Counted from the first letter of the stretch, positions 1 to 10,055 are shown. The stretch: 63,562 nucleotides of DNA from Desulfobacterales bacterium (GCA_022360815.1 JAKSCC010000251.1:1-63562); one strand, 5' to 3'. Numbers and translations: made by a program. Notes: generated from the letters alone by a model not told the origin.

Positions 1-829
1 CCATGTTGTTGATGCGCGCATGGATTACGCCCCGGGTTGCCGCGCACTGAATGCCGTTGCAGGCATCGTAGATGTGGCTGTTCTCCTTCACGAAAGGCCA
101 GCGGGAGAGAATGCGCGTGCCCGACTTCATCAGCTTTCTTGCTTTGAAAATTTCTCCGCTCTGGTAGGGGTATTCCTCCCTGAGGGCCTTTAACAATTTG
201 GTGGAGGGGATGAGGTCAAAGACTTCTGTGAGCACCAGCACGTCGTAGTCGGCCATCACATCGGGCATGAGCGAAAGCCGCTCATTAACCTTTTGGGAAC
301 CGTAAATGGTGGTGGCCCAAACGTTGTAGCTGAGAACATTCAAGGCGTTGGCCTTGCCCATGGCGGGTTTCACATCGCTCTTCTGCAGAACCAGGGCAAG
401 GGTGCCGCCTTCATCGGTATCTTCGGTTTTCACGGCGACGCTGTATTGGGCATCTCCAAGGCTTAAGGGAAAGACCTGAATTCCGCTCCAGCTCTTTGGG
501 GGAATGGTAAGGCTGCCCCCCGAAAGACCCCAGGCAAGGGCATTCCCTTCCATCTCCACGGTAAGGGTGACATCCCCTTGGGCTGGAGTGAGGGTGAGCT
601 TGATATGGGTGGCCTCATCAGAGCGGGTCACCTTGGTAACGGTTTGGGTGGCAAGGGCGGCAATGCTTTTGGGCGGGGTGGTGAATGGGGCGCTGCCGGT
701 GAGGGTGACGGTGCACTCAGATAAGGCGCTGTTGGTTGCAACAAAGGTGGTCTCCAGTGCTGCAGAAGAAGCTGCGTGAGCCAGCAGAGCGAGAAAGGTA
801 AGCGAGGCAATGCGCAGGCGTCGAAACAT
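1..829 (-). CDS. Sphingomyelinase C-like secreted phosphodiesterase (partial, C-terminus off the left edge)
   Basis: My translation from the ATG at 829 stays open to base 1 (about 276 residues). An N-terminal signal peptide (RLRIASLTFLALLAHAASSA) is followed by about 140 residues of beta-rich extension. An endonuclease/exonuclease/phosphatase fold then begins at LNVLSYNVWA (about residue 156). The segment VLVLTEVFD carries the Glu that binds the catalytic metal in this superfamily, and LSRWPFVKENSHIY followed by a Cys-containing loop is the pattern seen in bacterial neutral sphingomyelinases such as Bacillus SMase C. Family knowledge gives hydrolysis of sphingomyelin to ceramide and phosphocholine outside the cell. 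The His residues of the active site lie beyond the window, so activity cannot be judged. Another phosphodiesterase of the same fold is the main alternative. Confidence 0.82.
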   Translation of the reverse strand, partial: MFRRLRIASLTFLALLAHAASSAALETTFVATNSALSECTVTLTGSAPFTTPPKSIAALATQTVTKVTRSDEATHIKLTLTPAQGDVTLTVEMEGNALAWGLSGGSLTIPPKSWSGIQVFPLSLGDAQYSVAVKTEDTDEGGTLALVLQKSDVKPAMGKANALNVLSYNVWATTIYGSQKVNERLSLMPDVMADYDVLVLTEVFDLIPSTKLLKALREEYPYQSGEIFKARKLMKSGTRILSRWPFVKENSHIYDACNGIQCAATRGVIHARINNM

Positions 830-1081
830 GGCGTCTATCCTTATTTTACAATGACAGGTTGTTGGGACCTGGGGGATGAATGGCGCTTAAACTTTGAGAA
901 TTTTCGAAGTATTATATCTTTGTTCTTGTGTTGTATCAATGTTAAATAAGGGGCGATATTAAAGGAGAAAGTTGGAAGGGGCCGCGTCTTGACTTTTGTC
1001 AAAAAAGTGTTGAATATCCAAGCATAACCCCATTCTCTTGATTTTTATTGTGAGTACATTCTGGTCCACTAATGATTCCTG

Positions 1082-1273
1082 TTAGTAAGAGACTTTTTTG
1101 CTCTGTGATGAGGCGACGATACTGGTGATTTTTTCTGTATAATAAATGGATTTGGCGTTTTTTTTGCTTGATTTGAGCCTGTGAAGCGAAACTTCCTCTT
1201 TTACATCAAATTCAACCTCTAACCGGGAATGTAGCACGTTCGAGTCGTGCCAATTAATGGTTTCAATGGCCAT
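1082..1273 (-). CDS. Small hypothetical protein (63 aa)
   Basis: Short frame starting MAIETINWHDSNVLHS and rich in Lys and Ser towards the end. The opening I-x-x-I-x-W-H-D-S resembles small uncharacterised or immunity-type proteins, but I cannot name a family. AAGGAG directly abuts the ATG, which is too close for a normal ribosome site; a GTG at 1345 in the same frame would give 87 residues. It sits alone between two exported enzymes. The rest of 830-1445 shows no gene, only AT-rich sequence upstream of the sphingomyelinase-like gene and the hairpin at 1387-1417. It could be a chance frame. Confidence 0.3.
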   Translation of the reverse strand: MAIETINWHDSNVLHSRLEVEFDVKEEVSLHRLKSSKKNAKSIYYTEKITSIVASSQSKKVSY

Positions 1274-1386
1274 CTCCTTATATTTAAGGGTGTGGCCTTT
1301 TTTGTTTTTCGGGGTGTTTGAAGTGGCGGGTTGCCTGGACTCCACGTTTCGAATGTGATTATGAATTCATTGTTTCAGCCATGGCT

Positions 1387-1417
1387 GATGAAGCAAGGTG
1401 GATAACCTTGCTTCATC
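1387..1417 (-). terminator. Perfect 13-bp hairpin downstream of the subtilase gene
   Basis: Arms at 1387-1399 and 1405-1417 (GATGAAGCAAGGT and its complement) close a 5-base loop 28 bases past the subtilase stop. There is no T-run on either side, so it may act as a 3' mRNA end stabiliser or a weak terminator rather than a standard intrinsic terminator. Confidence 0.5.
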
Positions 1418-1445
1418 GGGCTCAATTTGATTTGAAATGGGCTTT

Positions 1446-2654
1446 TTATTGGGGAGAAAGAGCATTTTCAAGATCTACCAGGCCGCGGCCGAATACGGCA
1501 TCGGTGCCAGGGGCTCCAATGTCTTTTGCGGTTTCAAGGAGAACGTTGGCTACATCTGCCGGGGCAAGCTCAGGGAATTTACTTTTTACAATACCTGCAA
1601 TGCCGGTGATAAAGGGGGCTGCGTAAGAGGTTCCATAAAGGGCCCCTGCATCATGGGTGAATGTGTAAGGGGCAGAGAGCCATCGGTTTTGAAGCTCGAC
1701 CACCTCACCAGGGCGGTTGGCGATATTGTCGTAGATACCATTTCCGCGGTTGTTGAAGGCGCCTGCAATGAGAAGGTAGTCTGAAAGAGGGCGCCCATCG
1801 ATAACGGCATCGCTCATGGCCATGTCCACGGCGTTGTAGTCAGCGATAGATTGCCTTCCTTCCAAAAGTCCCTGGTAGCTAGCTGTTCCTGAAGAATGGG
1901 TTATGTTGCCACCCGAGGTGATGTAGACAGGAAGCTTGCCGTGTTCATAGGCGTTTGTCGCATCCAGGCCTTGGTAGAGAGTGGTCATGCGGCTGGAAGG
2001 TGCTATGCTCCTGAAGCTTGCATTGATAAAGTGAAAAGGTTGGGCGGTGAGCTGCTGTACTCTGTTTCTGTTGTTGGCGTCAAGGAAGGTTAAATTCGCA
2101 TCTTTTGCGATACCGTACAGGACGGTTCCATCTGCGTCTTTGTGCCGTCCTCCAATGATAAAGGCTCCTTTTTCCCAGTGCTTGTAGGATCCGGAAAAGG
2201 AGCCATTGTTTGTGGTCGAGCGCTGAAGCTGGATGCGATAGTGGGATGTTCTAGATGCTTCCGGGTTGGTGGGATGGCGGTAGCTGATGGCAAAGTTCAT
2301 GTCCCAAATTCGTGATGGGTTTGTGTTGACTCCGTTTAAAGTTACCTCGGTCGCTCTTGCGCTGGGGCCCATGTAGTCGAGGATTGCAATGGAGACACCC
2401 TGACCGGTGTATCCTTGTGCCCATGCGTTTTTTACCTGGGCAGCGATGTCTATATCGTTATGATTTCTGGCGCGGCCGAAAAGGGTGCGGTCAAGGTTAA
2501 CAGTTGCTTGTTTGATTTCATCGACTCGAGAGTCGATTCTTTCTGTTGTCAGGGTAAAAATTGTATTTGTTTCAATGTCTTGCCACAGATCTGTGGCAAG
2601 ACAGACAGAAGCTGAAAGGTATATGGCGAGAAAGGTTATGGTAAAGCGTATCAT
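1446..2654 (-). CDS. Exported subtilase (S8 family serine peptidase)
   Basis: 402 residues from the ATG at 2654, chosen because GGAGGA lies 5 bases upstream and the first 20 residues (IRFTITFLAIYLSASVCLA) form a signal peptide; the same frame extends further upstream without a comparable site. The S8 signatures are the Asp block GVSIAILD, the oxyanion Asn region HFINASF and the Ser block GTSYAAPFITGIAGIV. The usual HGTHVAG block is not recognisable; KHWEKGAFIIGG lies at the right place and its His is the likely replacement. The domain ends almost at the C-terminus, so there is no obvious anchor or autotransporter barrel. It probably works in the periplasm or outside the cell. Bases 2655-2969 upstream hold no gene I can support. 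Confidence 0.85.
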   Translation of the reverse strand: MIRFTITFLAIYLSASVCLATDLWQDIETNTIFTLTTERIDSRVDEIKQATVNLDRTLFGRARNHNDIDIAAQVKNAWAQGYTGQGVSIAILDYMGPSARATEVTLNGVNTNPSRIWDMNFAISYRHPTNPEASRTSHYRIQLQRSTTNNGSFSGSYKHWEKGAFIIGGRHKDADGTVLYGIAKDANLTFLDANNRNRVQQLTAQPFHFINASFRSIAPSSRMTTLYQGLDATNAYEHGKLPVYITSGGNITHSSGTASYQGLLEGRQSIADYNAVDMAMSDAVIDGRPLSDYLLIAGAFNNRGNGIYDNIANRPGEVVELQNRWLSAPYTFTHDAGALYGTSYAAPFITGIAGIVKSKFPELAPADVANVLLETAKDIGAPGTDAVFGRGLVDLENALSPQ

Positions 2655-2969
2655 AAAGTCCTCCGGGGTGGGGGCATTTGTTTTTTTGTCACGGTTTGAT
2701 TTAAAATTAGCAAGATAAATGCCAAATCTATCTAAGATATTTGCAGGATATAAAGTTTCTTTACTGTGGGCTACTCTGGAAGGGATTGGTGGGGGGTAGA
2801 GAAATTTTTGTAAAAGCAAAGGCTTCATGAATGATGGGGAGGGATACCATTTTGAGAGAAAATAGGGGGTGAAGAATCATTTTGAGGCAGGCTGGGGTAA
2901 GAGTTTTTTTTGTGATGTTTGGGGTGTGCTGTGGAAGGGCGGGTTTGCTGTGAGAGTCTGTTTTTGATT

Positions 2970-3009
2970 AAAAAAGCCCGTTGCATGATTATATGCAACG
3001 GGCTTTTTT
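2970..3009 (-). terminator. Intrinsic terminator after tRNA-Arg (bidirectional form)
   Basis: A-run, then AGCCCGTTGCAT, a short loop, its complement ATGCAACGGGCT and a T-run. The 12-bp stem ends a few bases from the tRNA 3' end and carries T-runs in both orientations. Confidence 0.9.
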
Positions 3010-3013
3010 GAAA

Positions 3014-3090
3014 TGGCGCGCTTGGCACGATTCGAACGTGCGACCGCCTGATTCGTAGTCAGGTACTCTATCCAGCTGAGCTACAAGCGC
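3014..3090 (-). tRNA. tRNA-Arg (anticodon ACG)
   Basis: 77 bases including an encoded CCA. Acceptor arms GCGCTTG and CAAGCGC, D-arm GCTCAGCTGGATAGAG, anticodon stem CCTGA/TCAGG with loop CTACGAA (anticodon ACG), and T-arm with TTCGAAT. A34 of this tRNA is the substrate of TadA, which is encoded divergently about 300 bases away. Confidence 0.97.
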
Positions 3091-3108
3091 GTTTCAAAGT
3101 TGGCTCTC

Positions 3109-3137
3109 TTTTAATCCAATCTCTGTGGGCTTGTCAA
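3109..3137 (-). promoter_or_regulatory. Sigma-70-type promoter for tRNA-Arg
   Basis: On the minus strand the sequence reads TTGACA, 17 bases, TTAAAA, ending about 18 bases before the tRNA 5' end. The -35 is consensus. The same -35/-10 pair appears before tRNA-Pro at 5391. Confidence 0.75.
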
Positions 3138-3384
3138 CGTGAAAGTTGCATATTTTTTCACTTTAAAATGCTGGAAAGCAGCGCTAATCAAGGGTTGCGG
3201 CATAATATCAGTGGTATAGGTGGGTCGGGTGATGTCATTTATTTGCAGTTTCATTTGAAACCCGTGGGGGAACCTGTGGAGAGCATGAAAAGAAAGGGGG
3301 TGCAGTCCACAGGGAGTATGATATAAGCAGGTCAGTTTGTCAGCAATCACACCGTTGGGACTTCAAGGAGATTGGCAGAAAGCG

Positions 3385-3894
3385 ATGATGAAAGACCACA
3401 GCCACTACATGGCGATGGCCCTGTCCGAAGCCGAAAAAGCTGGACAAAAATGGGAGGTTCCTATAGGCTGCGTCATTGTGGCAGAAACTGGGGAAGTGAT
3501 TTCTGCTGCCCATAACATGACAGTTTCCTATAAGGATCCCACCGCGCATGCGGAGATTCTTGCACTGCGAAAGGCTGCTGAAATTATGGGAAACTACAGG
3601 CTGCCTGGATGCACCCTTTATGCAACCATTGAACCCTGCATCATGTGTATGGGGGCCATTGTTCACGCGCGTTTGTCGCGTGTGGTCTTCGGGGCATATG
3701 ATGAAAAATGGGGTGGGGCGGGCTCCCTTTATAATCTGGCTGATGACAGCAGGCTTAACCACCGGCTTCAGGTGGTTCCTGGTGTGGATGCCGAAGCTTG
3801 CCGCTTGCAGATTCAGGGTTTTTTCCGCCAAATACGCATGGAGAAAAAAAGAAAGGCGGCCTCTTCCCCGAACAATTCAAATTCATTAACTTAA
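3385..3894 (+). CDS. tadA: tRNA-specific adenosine deaminase
   Basis: Deaminates A34 to inosine in tRNA-Arg(ACG), letting one tRNA read CGU, CGC and CGA. About 169 residues from the ATG at 3385 (MMKDHSHYMAMALSEAEKA); a TTG at 3337 in frame would add 16 residues. Zinc cytidine/deoxycytidylate deaminase motifs are intact: TAHAEILALR with the catalytic HAE near residue 55, and EPCIMCMGAIVHAR with the PCxxC zinc ligands. VPIGCVIV is the typical TadA lead-in. The C-terminus ends in a Lys/Arg/Ser/Asn-rich tail. It is divergent from the tRNA-Arg(ACG) gene it should act on. Confidence 0.95.
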   Translation: MMKDHSHYMAMALSEAEKAGQKWEVPIGCVIVAETGEVISAAHNMTVSYKDPTAHAEILALRKAAEIMGNYRLPGCTLYATIEPCIMCMGAIVHARLSRVVFGAYDEKWGGAGSLYNLADDSRLNHRLQVVPGVDAEACRLQIQGFFRQIRMEKKRKAASSPNNSNSLT

Positions 3895-3904
3895 ACGGTT
3901 GCTG

Positions 3905-5376
<1,472 letters not shown>

Positions 5377-5390
5377 TGCCCCTTTTGGGT

Positions 5391-5419
5391 TTGACATTTG
5401 CGGGGCGTTTGGTTAAAAG
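5391..5419 (+). promoter_or_regulatory. Promoter for tRNA-Pro
   Basis: Consensus TTGACA at 5391-5396 followed after 16-17 bases by TTAAAA/TAAAAG, about 20 bases before the tRNA. It matches the tRNA-Arg promoter at 3109-3137. Confidence 0.65.
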
Positions 5420-5436
5420 TGTCTCCGTAAAACAAA

Positions 5437-5513
5437 CGGGATGTGGCTCAGTCTGGTAGAGCACTGCGTTCGGGACGCAGGGGTCGGAGGTTCGAATCCT
5501 CTCATCCCGACCA
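5437..5513 (+). tRNA. tRNA-Pro (anticodon CGG)
   Basis: 77 bases with encoded CCA. Acceptor arms CGGGATG and CATCCCG, anticodon stem CTGCG/CGCAG with loop TTCGGGA (anticodon CGG), and T-loop TTCGAAT. It reads CCG codons. Confidence 0.97.
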
Positions 5514-5524
5514 AGAGAAATATC

Positions 5525-5572
5525 AAAGCCCCTAAGATCGATTTTTTTGTCGAGATTGGGGGCTTTTTTTAT
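5525..5572 (+). terminator. Terminator after tRNA-Pro
   Basis: AAGCCCC...GATCGA pairs imperfectly with GTCGAGATT...GGGGCTT and is followed by seven T, starting 12 bases after the tRNA. Confidence 0.75.
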
Positions 5573-5588
5573 GCTCATTTGAAGCGGC

Positions 5589-7070
5589 TTACTGCACGTT
5601 TTTCAACACTTCACATAAGAATTCCCAGGTACGCTTTACGGAGCCGATGCTCAAGGTCTCATCGGGGGAGTGCACATGTCGCATGTCGGGGCCTAAGGCG
5701 ATCATATCAAGCCCCTTTAAAGCTTCTCCCAGAATGCCGCACTCAAGGCCGGCGTGAATGGCGCAGATCTCTGGCGCTTTTCCGTACATTCGCGTGTAGG
5801 TTTCGGTCATGATCTTCCGAATGGCTGAGTTTTCCTGATACTCCCATGCCGGATAAGAGGATCCTGTGACAAACTCGGCGCCCATGCAGCGCGCCAGAGA
5901 CTCCAGGCGACCGCAGATCTCATGCTTAAGGCTCTCCACGCTGCTTCTCACCGCACAGTGAAACACCAAGGTGTCGCTCTCTTGCTTTACCACGCCAAGA
6001 TTGAGCGAGCTCTCCACCAGGCCGTCAATGCTCTGGCTCATGGTCTGAACGCCTGAAGGGATGATGCGATAAAGGTCCACAATGCGTTGAAATGTCTCTT
6101 GGGGCAATGCGGTGCTGGCTGCATCGATAGACTCCACAAGAGTGACCGAGAGACCCGGGTCTGAAGCGGTCAGCTCAGAGGTCATGGTCTTCGAGAGTTT
6201 TTTTATGCAATCTTTGGCTTCATTGAGCCTCTCTTGGGCCACCAGAAGGGTGGCCCAAGCGCTTCGAGGAATGGCATTGGCCTTGCCGCCGCCCGAGACC
6301 TCCACCAGCTGTGCGCCAGCTCCATGGAGCGCCTCAAGGGCTCTTCCCATGAGTTTGTTGGCATTTCCCAGGCCCTGATTGATATCCATGCCGGAGTGGC
6401 CGCCCTTAAGCCCATCCACCGTAAGGGTGACGGTTATTAGGCCATCGTCTGCCTTACGGTGATCAATGGGAAGCTTTAGAGAGCAGCGGGTGCCACCGGC
6501 ACAGCTGACAAAAAAGCGGCCCTCATCTTCCGCATCCAGGTTGATAAGGATTTTTCCCTGAAGGGGAGTCGTATCAAGTTGGGTGGCGCCCACAAGCCCC
6601 ACCTCTTCGTTGGTGGTGATCACCACCTCCAAAGGCGGGTGGGGGATATCTTTGGATGTGAGAATGGCCATGGCATAGGCCACGGCAATGCCGTTGTCTG
6701 CGCCCAGGCTGGTCTCATGGGCGGTCAGGGTGTCGCCATCGACTCGAAGCTCAATGGGATCGGTCTCGAAGTTGTGGGAGCTGGTGTCGGTCTTCTCACA
6801 CACCATATCCATGTGTCCTTGAAGGATCACCGTGGGCGCACTCTCGTAGCCAGGTGTTCCTGGTTTTTTGATCATCACATTAAGCGCTTTGTCTTGATGG
6901 ACAAAAAGGCCCAGGTGGCGTGCAAACCCCACGAGAAAATCGCTGATGGCCTGCTCGTCTCCAGAGCACCGGGGGATGGCTGAAATCTGTGCAAAAGCTT
7001 TGAATACCGAGGCGGGCTCTAAGGTGAGAATGGCTTGGCAGGCGGCTGGCACTGCGGTGGTATATGTCAT
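5589..7070 (-). CDS. pepD: Aminoacyl-histidine dipeptidase (M20 family, peptidase D)
   Basis: Cytosolic zinc dipeptidase with broad dipeptide specificity. 493 residues from the ATG at 7070, which has GGGAGC upstream and starts MTYTTAVPAACQAIL; the frame extends 53 residues further without support. Metal-binding motifs in order: LQGHMDMVCE, SLGADNGIAVAYAMAI, TTNEEVGLVGAT with the general-base Glu, NLDAEDEG, and a C-terminal AIHAGLECGILG that supplies the last His. It is downstream of the dipeptide epimerase on the same strand with a 155-base gap containing a short CCCCC/GGGGG hairpin. Together they fit uptake and breakdown of dipeptides, including murein-derived ones. Confidence 0.95.
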   Translation of the reverse strand: MTYTTAVPAACQAILTLEPASVFKAFAQISAIPRCSGDEQAISDFLVGFARHLGLFVHQDKALNVMIKKPGTPGYESAPTVILQGHMDMVCEKTDTSSHNFETDPIELRVDGDTLTAHETSLGADNGIAVAYAMAILTSKDIPHPPLEVVITTNEEVGLVGATQLDTTPLQGKILINLDAEDEGRFFVSCAGGTRCSLKLPIDHRKADDGLITVTLTVDGLKGGHSGMDINQGLGNANKLMGRALEALHGAGAQLVEVSGGGKANAIPRSAWATLLVAQERLNEAKDCIKKLSKTMTSELTASDPGLSVTLVESIDAASTALPQETFQRIVDLYRIIPSGVQTMSQSIDGLVESSLNLGVVKQESDTLVFHCAVRSSVESLKHEICGRLESLARCMGAEFVTGSSYPAWEYQENSAIRKIMTETYTRMYGKAPEICAIHAGLECGILGEALKGLDMIALGPDMRHVHSPDETLSIGSVKRTWEFLCEVLKNVQ

Positions 7071-7225
7071 TGTTGCTCCCGTTTTGGTTGAGTGGCGGGC
7101 CTTTTTTTTGAAAAAGCTCCGCAAAAAACTAAAAACCGATAACCATGGTGATGCTGTTGATATGAGCTGTTTGTCATATTTTTTCAAGTTTGGCCCCCGA
7201 AGGGGGTCATGGCACGCTTTTGTTG

Positions 7226-8317
7226 TCAAGGCAAGGGCGTAATTCCTGAAGCCCCACGAATGCCAAGGCCTGGATCATCGGGAAGTGTGATCACCGAGTT
7301 GTTGAACTGAGCTCCGCCTTGCACGGGGTTTTCGCTGCAGAGAACCGGTCCGTCGAGGTCGATTTTTGTGATGATCCCCTTGGCGGCGGCCAGATGAACC
7401 GCGGCGGTGACGCTGACGTTGGCCTCAAGCATGCACCCGATCATACAGGGCACATCGTAGACCTCAGCTGCCGCGCATATCTTAAGGGCGTTGTAAATCC
7501 CTCCGGTTTTCATGAGTTTGATGTTGACGAGATCTGCTGCGCGCATCTGCATGATGGTGATGGCATCCATGGGAGACATGACGCTCTCATCGGCGAGAAC
7601 CGGAATCGAGACATGGTCGGTGACGTGCTTCATGCCCTCAAAGTCCAGGCGGGCCACGGGCTGCTCCACAAATTCAATATCCACTCCGGCATCTTCCATG
7701 GCGAGAAGGGCTCGAACCGCCTCCTTGGGCTTCCAACCCTGGTTGGCGTCGATGCGAAGGTCCACCTCGTAGCCCGCCGCATCGCGAATGGCTTTCATGC
7801 GCTGAATATCTTCCCTGGCGTCGGTGCCCACTTTGATTTTAAGGGTTTTATAACCAAGGGCTATGGCTTCCAAGCTGTCTCTGGCCATGGTGTCGGGATC
7901 GTTCACGCTGATGGTGATATCGGTGATGATCTCCTTTTTGGCTCCCCCTAAAAGGGCATAAAGCGGGGCGTCGTGAAGCTGTCCGAAAAGGTCGTAAAGG
8001 GCCATGTCACAGGCGGCTTTGGCGCTGCCATTTCCCACCACGCATCCGTTGAGCTTCACCAGGGCTTCTTCCAAGGCTTCAATCTCCAGACCCATGAGGG
8101 TGGGGCGGATATGGGCCTCAATGGCTCCGATGATGCTTCCTGTGGTGTCTCCGGTAATCACGCCCGTGGGCGGGGCTTCACCATATCCCACGTGGCCGGT
8201 ATCGGTGATGATTTTAACCACCACATCGTTTACCGCGTTGACGGTGCGAAGGGCTGTTTTAAAAGGTTTTTTTAAGGGGGCGGAAAGGGTGCCGAGTTGA
8301 ATGTCTGTAATCTTCAT
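7226..8317 (-). CDS. Dipeptide epimerase (enolase superfamily, L-Ala-D/L-Glu epimerase type)
   Basis: 363 residues. Interconverts L,D- and L,L-dipeptides, classically L-Ala-D-Glu from murein tripeptide to L-Ala-L-Glu that dipeptidases can cut. Muconate-lactonizing subgroup signatures: capping-domain start TDIQLGTLSAPLKKPFKTA; TLKIKVG with the first catalytic Lys; metal ligands in LRIDANQGW, EFVEQPV and LADES; and the second catalytic Lys in NIKLMKTGGI. GAGG lies four bases before the ATG. The substrate could be another dipeptide class, since specificity varies in this family, but pepD next door supports a dipeptide role. Confidence 0.92.
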   Translation of the reverse strand: MKITDIQLGTLSAPLKKPFKTALRTVNAVNDVVVKIITDTGHVGYGEAPPTGVITGDTTGSIIGAIEAHIRPTLMGLEIEALEEALVKLNGCVVGNGSAKAACDMALYDLFGQLHDAPLYALLGGAKKEIITDITISVNDPDTMARDSLEAIALGYKTLKIKVGTDAREDIQRMKAIRDAAGYEVDLRIDANQGWKPKEAVRALLAMEDAGVDIEFVEQPVARLDFEGMKHVTDHVSIPVLADESVMSPMDAITIMQMRAADLVNIKLMKTGGIYNALKICAAAEVYDVPCMIGCMLEANVSVTAAVHLAAAKGIITKIDLDGPVLCSENPVQGGAQFNNSVITLPDDPGLGIRGASGITPLP

Positions 8318-8358
8318 GAATCCTCACGGGTAAAACGAGAAAGAGGATGAAAAATGAA

Positions 8359-8393
8359 AAGGGAGGTACCGTTTTTCAGGTCCCTCCCTTGGG
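8359..8393 (-). terminator. Hairpin between the DUF819 gene and the epimerase gene
   Basis: AAGGGAGGtACC and GGTCCCTCCCTT form a strong stem across about 8 loop bases. On the minus strand it is followed by a T-rich stretch, so it could terminate or attenuate transcription between the transporter-like gene and the two enzyme genes. Confidence 0.5.
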
Positions 8394-8422
8394 TTATACC
8401 GCGGTGTCGATCCTGTGCGAGG

Positions 8423-9586
8423 TCAAACAAGAATTGAGAGTATCTTTCCCACGACGAGGCCGCCACCTGTGCCGATCACATAGCCCATCATGGCCATGAG
8501 AACGCCGATGGGAATAAGGGCCTGGCCGTAAGAGGCGGCAAGAATGGGGGCCGAGGCGACGCCACCGATATTGGCAAGGCTTGCCACGCCGCAGGTAAAA
8601 AGGTCGAGCTTGAAGAACTTGGCAATGAGGGTGATGAGGAGCCCGTGGATCGCCAGGATCACAAACCCCGAGAGAATGTAAAGGGGTGCCTGGGTAAGCT
8701 CAGCAAAGTTGGCCCGTGAGGCGATGAGGCCCACAATGGTGTAGAGCATCACGTTGGACATCTCAGGCGAGCCGGGAAGCTTGCCGATTTTGGTCATGGC
8801 GCAGCCGACACCGGCTAGGGTTGCGATAATCACCATCCAGGTGGTGCCGGTGAGAAAACTGGTTTTGGGAAGAATGCCGGAGGCGTACTTGCTGATGGCA
8901 GAGACAAAAAGGGCCATGCCAAGAAGCAGCATCATATCAGAGAACTCGATGGTTTTACGGATGGCCGCATCGTTTTTTTTTAGCTGCTCGCCCACCTGAT
9001 CCAGAACCGATGAGTCGGCCTGGGTCCATCTGTTGAACTTATTGGCGAAGGGAACCATCCCCAGAAGGATCATCACCCAGATGGCGTAGTCGATGGAGTC
9101 GATGAGAAGGGTGTAGCCCATGCTGGAGTCGGGAACGTCAAGAGCCCCCTGGATGGCGACCATATTGCCGGTTCCTCCCATCCAGCTGCCGGCAAGGGCA
9201 GCAAAGGCTTTCCAGGTGTCTGCGGTGTACATGCCCTTAAACAGGGTAAAGGTCACCACAAATCCGATACCGATGCTGATGGAGGCGGCAAAAAATCCGA
9301 TGAGCATCTGAGGGCCCAGTTTTATGATCTGACGCAGGTCGCAGCGCAGCAGCATAAGAAAAATCATGGCAGGAAGCAGGCCGCTCTTGACCGCCTTGTA
9401 TGTGGCTGTGACATCCGGGGTCTTTTCCCAGAGGTGGAATGTCGCAAGAAGCATGACCACAAAATAGATCACCACAATGGCTGGAACATATTCAAAAAAT
9501 TTGCCCGAACTGTTCTTTTCGATGACGATGATAAGGCTTGCGAAAAAAACAATCACCGCAAGGTAGGTGAAACCCGTCGTAATCAT
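8423..9586 (-). CDS. DUF819 family membrane protein (YjcL-like), putative peptide or amino-acid transporter
   Basis: 387 residues with about ten or eleven hydrophobic segments, starting MITTGFTYLAVIVFFASLIIVIEK. The family signature GSWMGGTGNMVAI lies near residue 135, and a second glycine-rich segment (LANIGGVASAPILAASYG) lies near the end, as in the two-fold repeat of this family. DUF819 proteins lack a firm biochemical role. Position upstream of dipeptide epimerase and dipeptidase genes on the same strand suggests the solute is a dipeptide or a murein fragment, which is inference. AGGAGAGG lies just upstream of the start. Confidence 0.85.
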   Translation of the reverse strand: MITTGFTYLAVIVFFASLIIVIEKNSSGKFFEYVPAIVVIYFVVMLLATFHLWEKTPDVTATYKAVKSGLLPAMIFLMLLRCDLRQIIKLGPQMLIGFFAASISIGIGFVVTFTLFKGMYTADTWKAFAALAGSWMGGTGNMVAIQGALDVPDSSMGYTLLIDSIDYAIWVMILLGMVPFANKFNRWTQADSSVLDQVGEQLKKNDAAIRKTIEFSDMMLLLGMALFVSAISKYASGILPKTSFLTGTTWMVIIATLAGVGCAMTKIGKLPGSPEMSNVMLYTIVGLIASRANFAELTQAPLYILSGFVILAIHGLLITLIAKFFKLDLFTCGVASLANIGGVASAPILAASYGQALIPIGVLMAMMGYVIGTGGGLVVGKILSILV

Positions 9587-10025
9587 GAATACCTCTCCTT
9601 TCCAGAGTGCTGTGCGCCGTGTCGGGCATGAAACGTTTCAGGGTTTTTCTCAAAGAACTCGCCCCGCCAAACCATGGGTCCGGATGCTCTTTTCCGGAAA
9701 CCAAAAAGAAATACTATATTTTTTAAATGTATGAATTCATATCTTGTGGGTAGGTATGCTGAAGATATGATCCAAAACCCCTTTATAGCCATACAGCTAA
9801 ACCTTACCATTATTTACTTATAGCTACAAGTTAATGTGCCATATCAGCTCTGTTATTCCTTTATAGGTGATAATAAAAGAGTAAATAGGTGATTTGCGTT
9901 TTTTGTTTTGTATCGAGACTTTTGTTTGACTGGAAATAGGGTGCTATTTGGTTACGTGTTGTCCAGGATTATCCAAATAGGCTTATCTGTTAGGGGTGTT
10001 TAACGGTTAGGTATCACTGTGTATA
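9587..10025. other. Intergenic region between divergent operons
   Basis: AT-rich and without a supportable gene. It should contain the promoter of the minus-strand peptide operon. A TCCGGA-loop-TCCGGA inverted repeat near 9679-9700 lies in the leader of the DUF819 gene. Confidence 0.4.
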
Positions 10026-10055
10026 TTGATTTTGATCTATAGAAGCTTGTATGAT
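10026..10055 (+). promoter_or_regulatory. Possible promoter of the GAK cluster
   Basis: TTGATT and TATGAT separated by 18 bases, about 75 bases before the first GAK gene. Only a fair match to the sigma-70 consensus. Confidence 0.4.

Noticed and set aside
504..779. Plus-strand frame opposite the sphingomyelinase-like gene
   Set aside because: Low-complexity Val/Ala-rich product; the minus-strand reading has a signal peptide and a recognisable fold.
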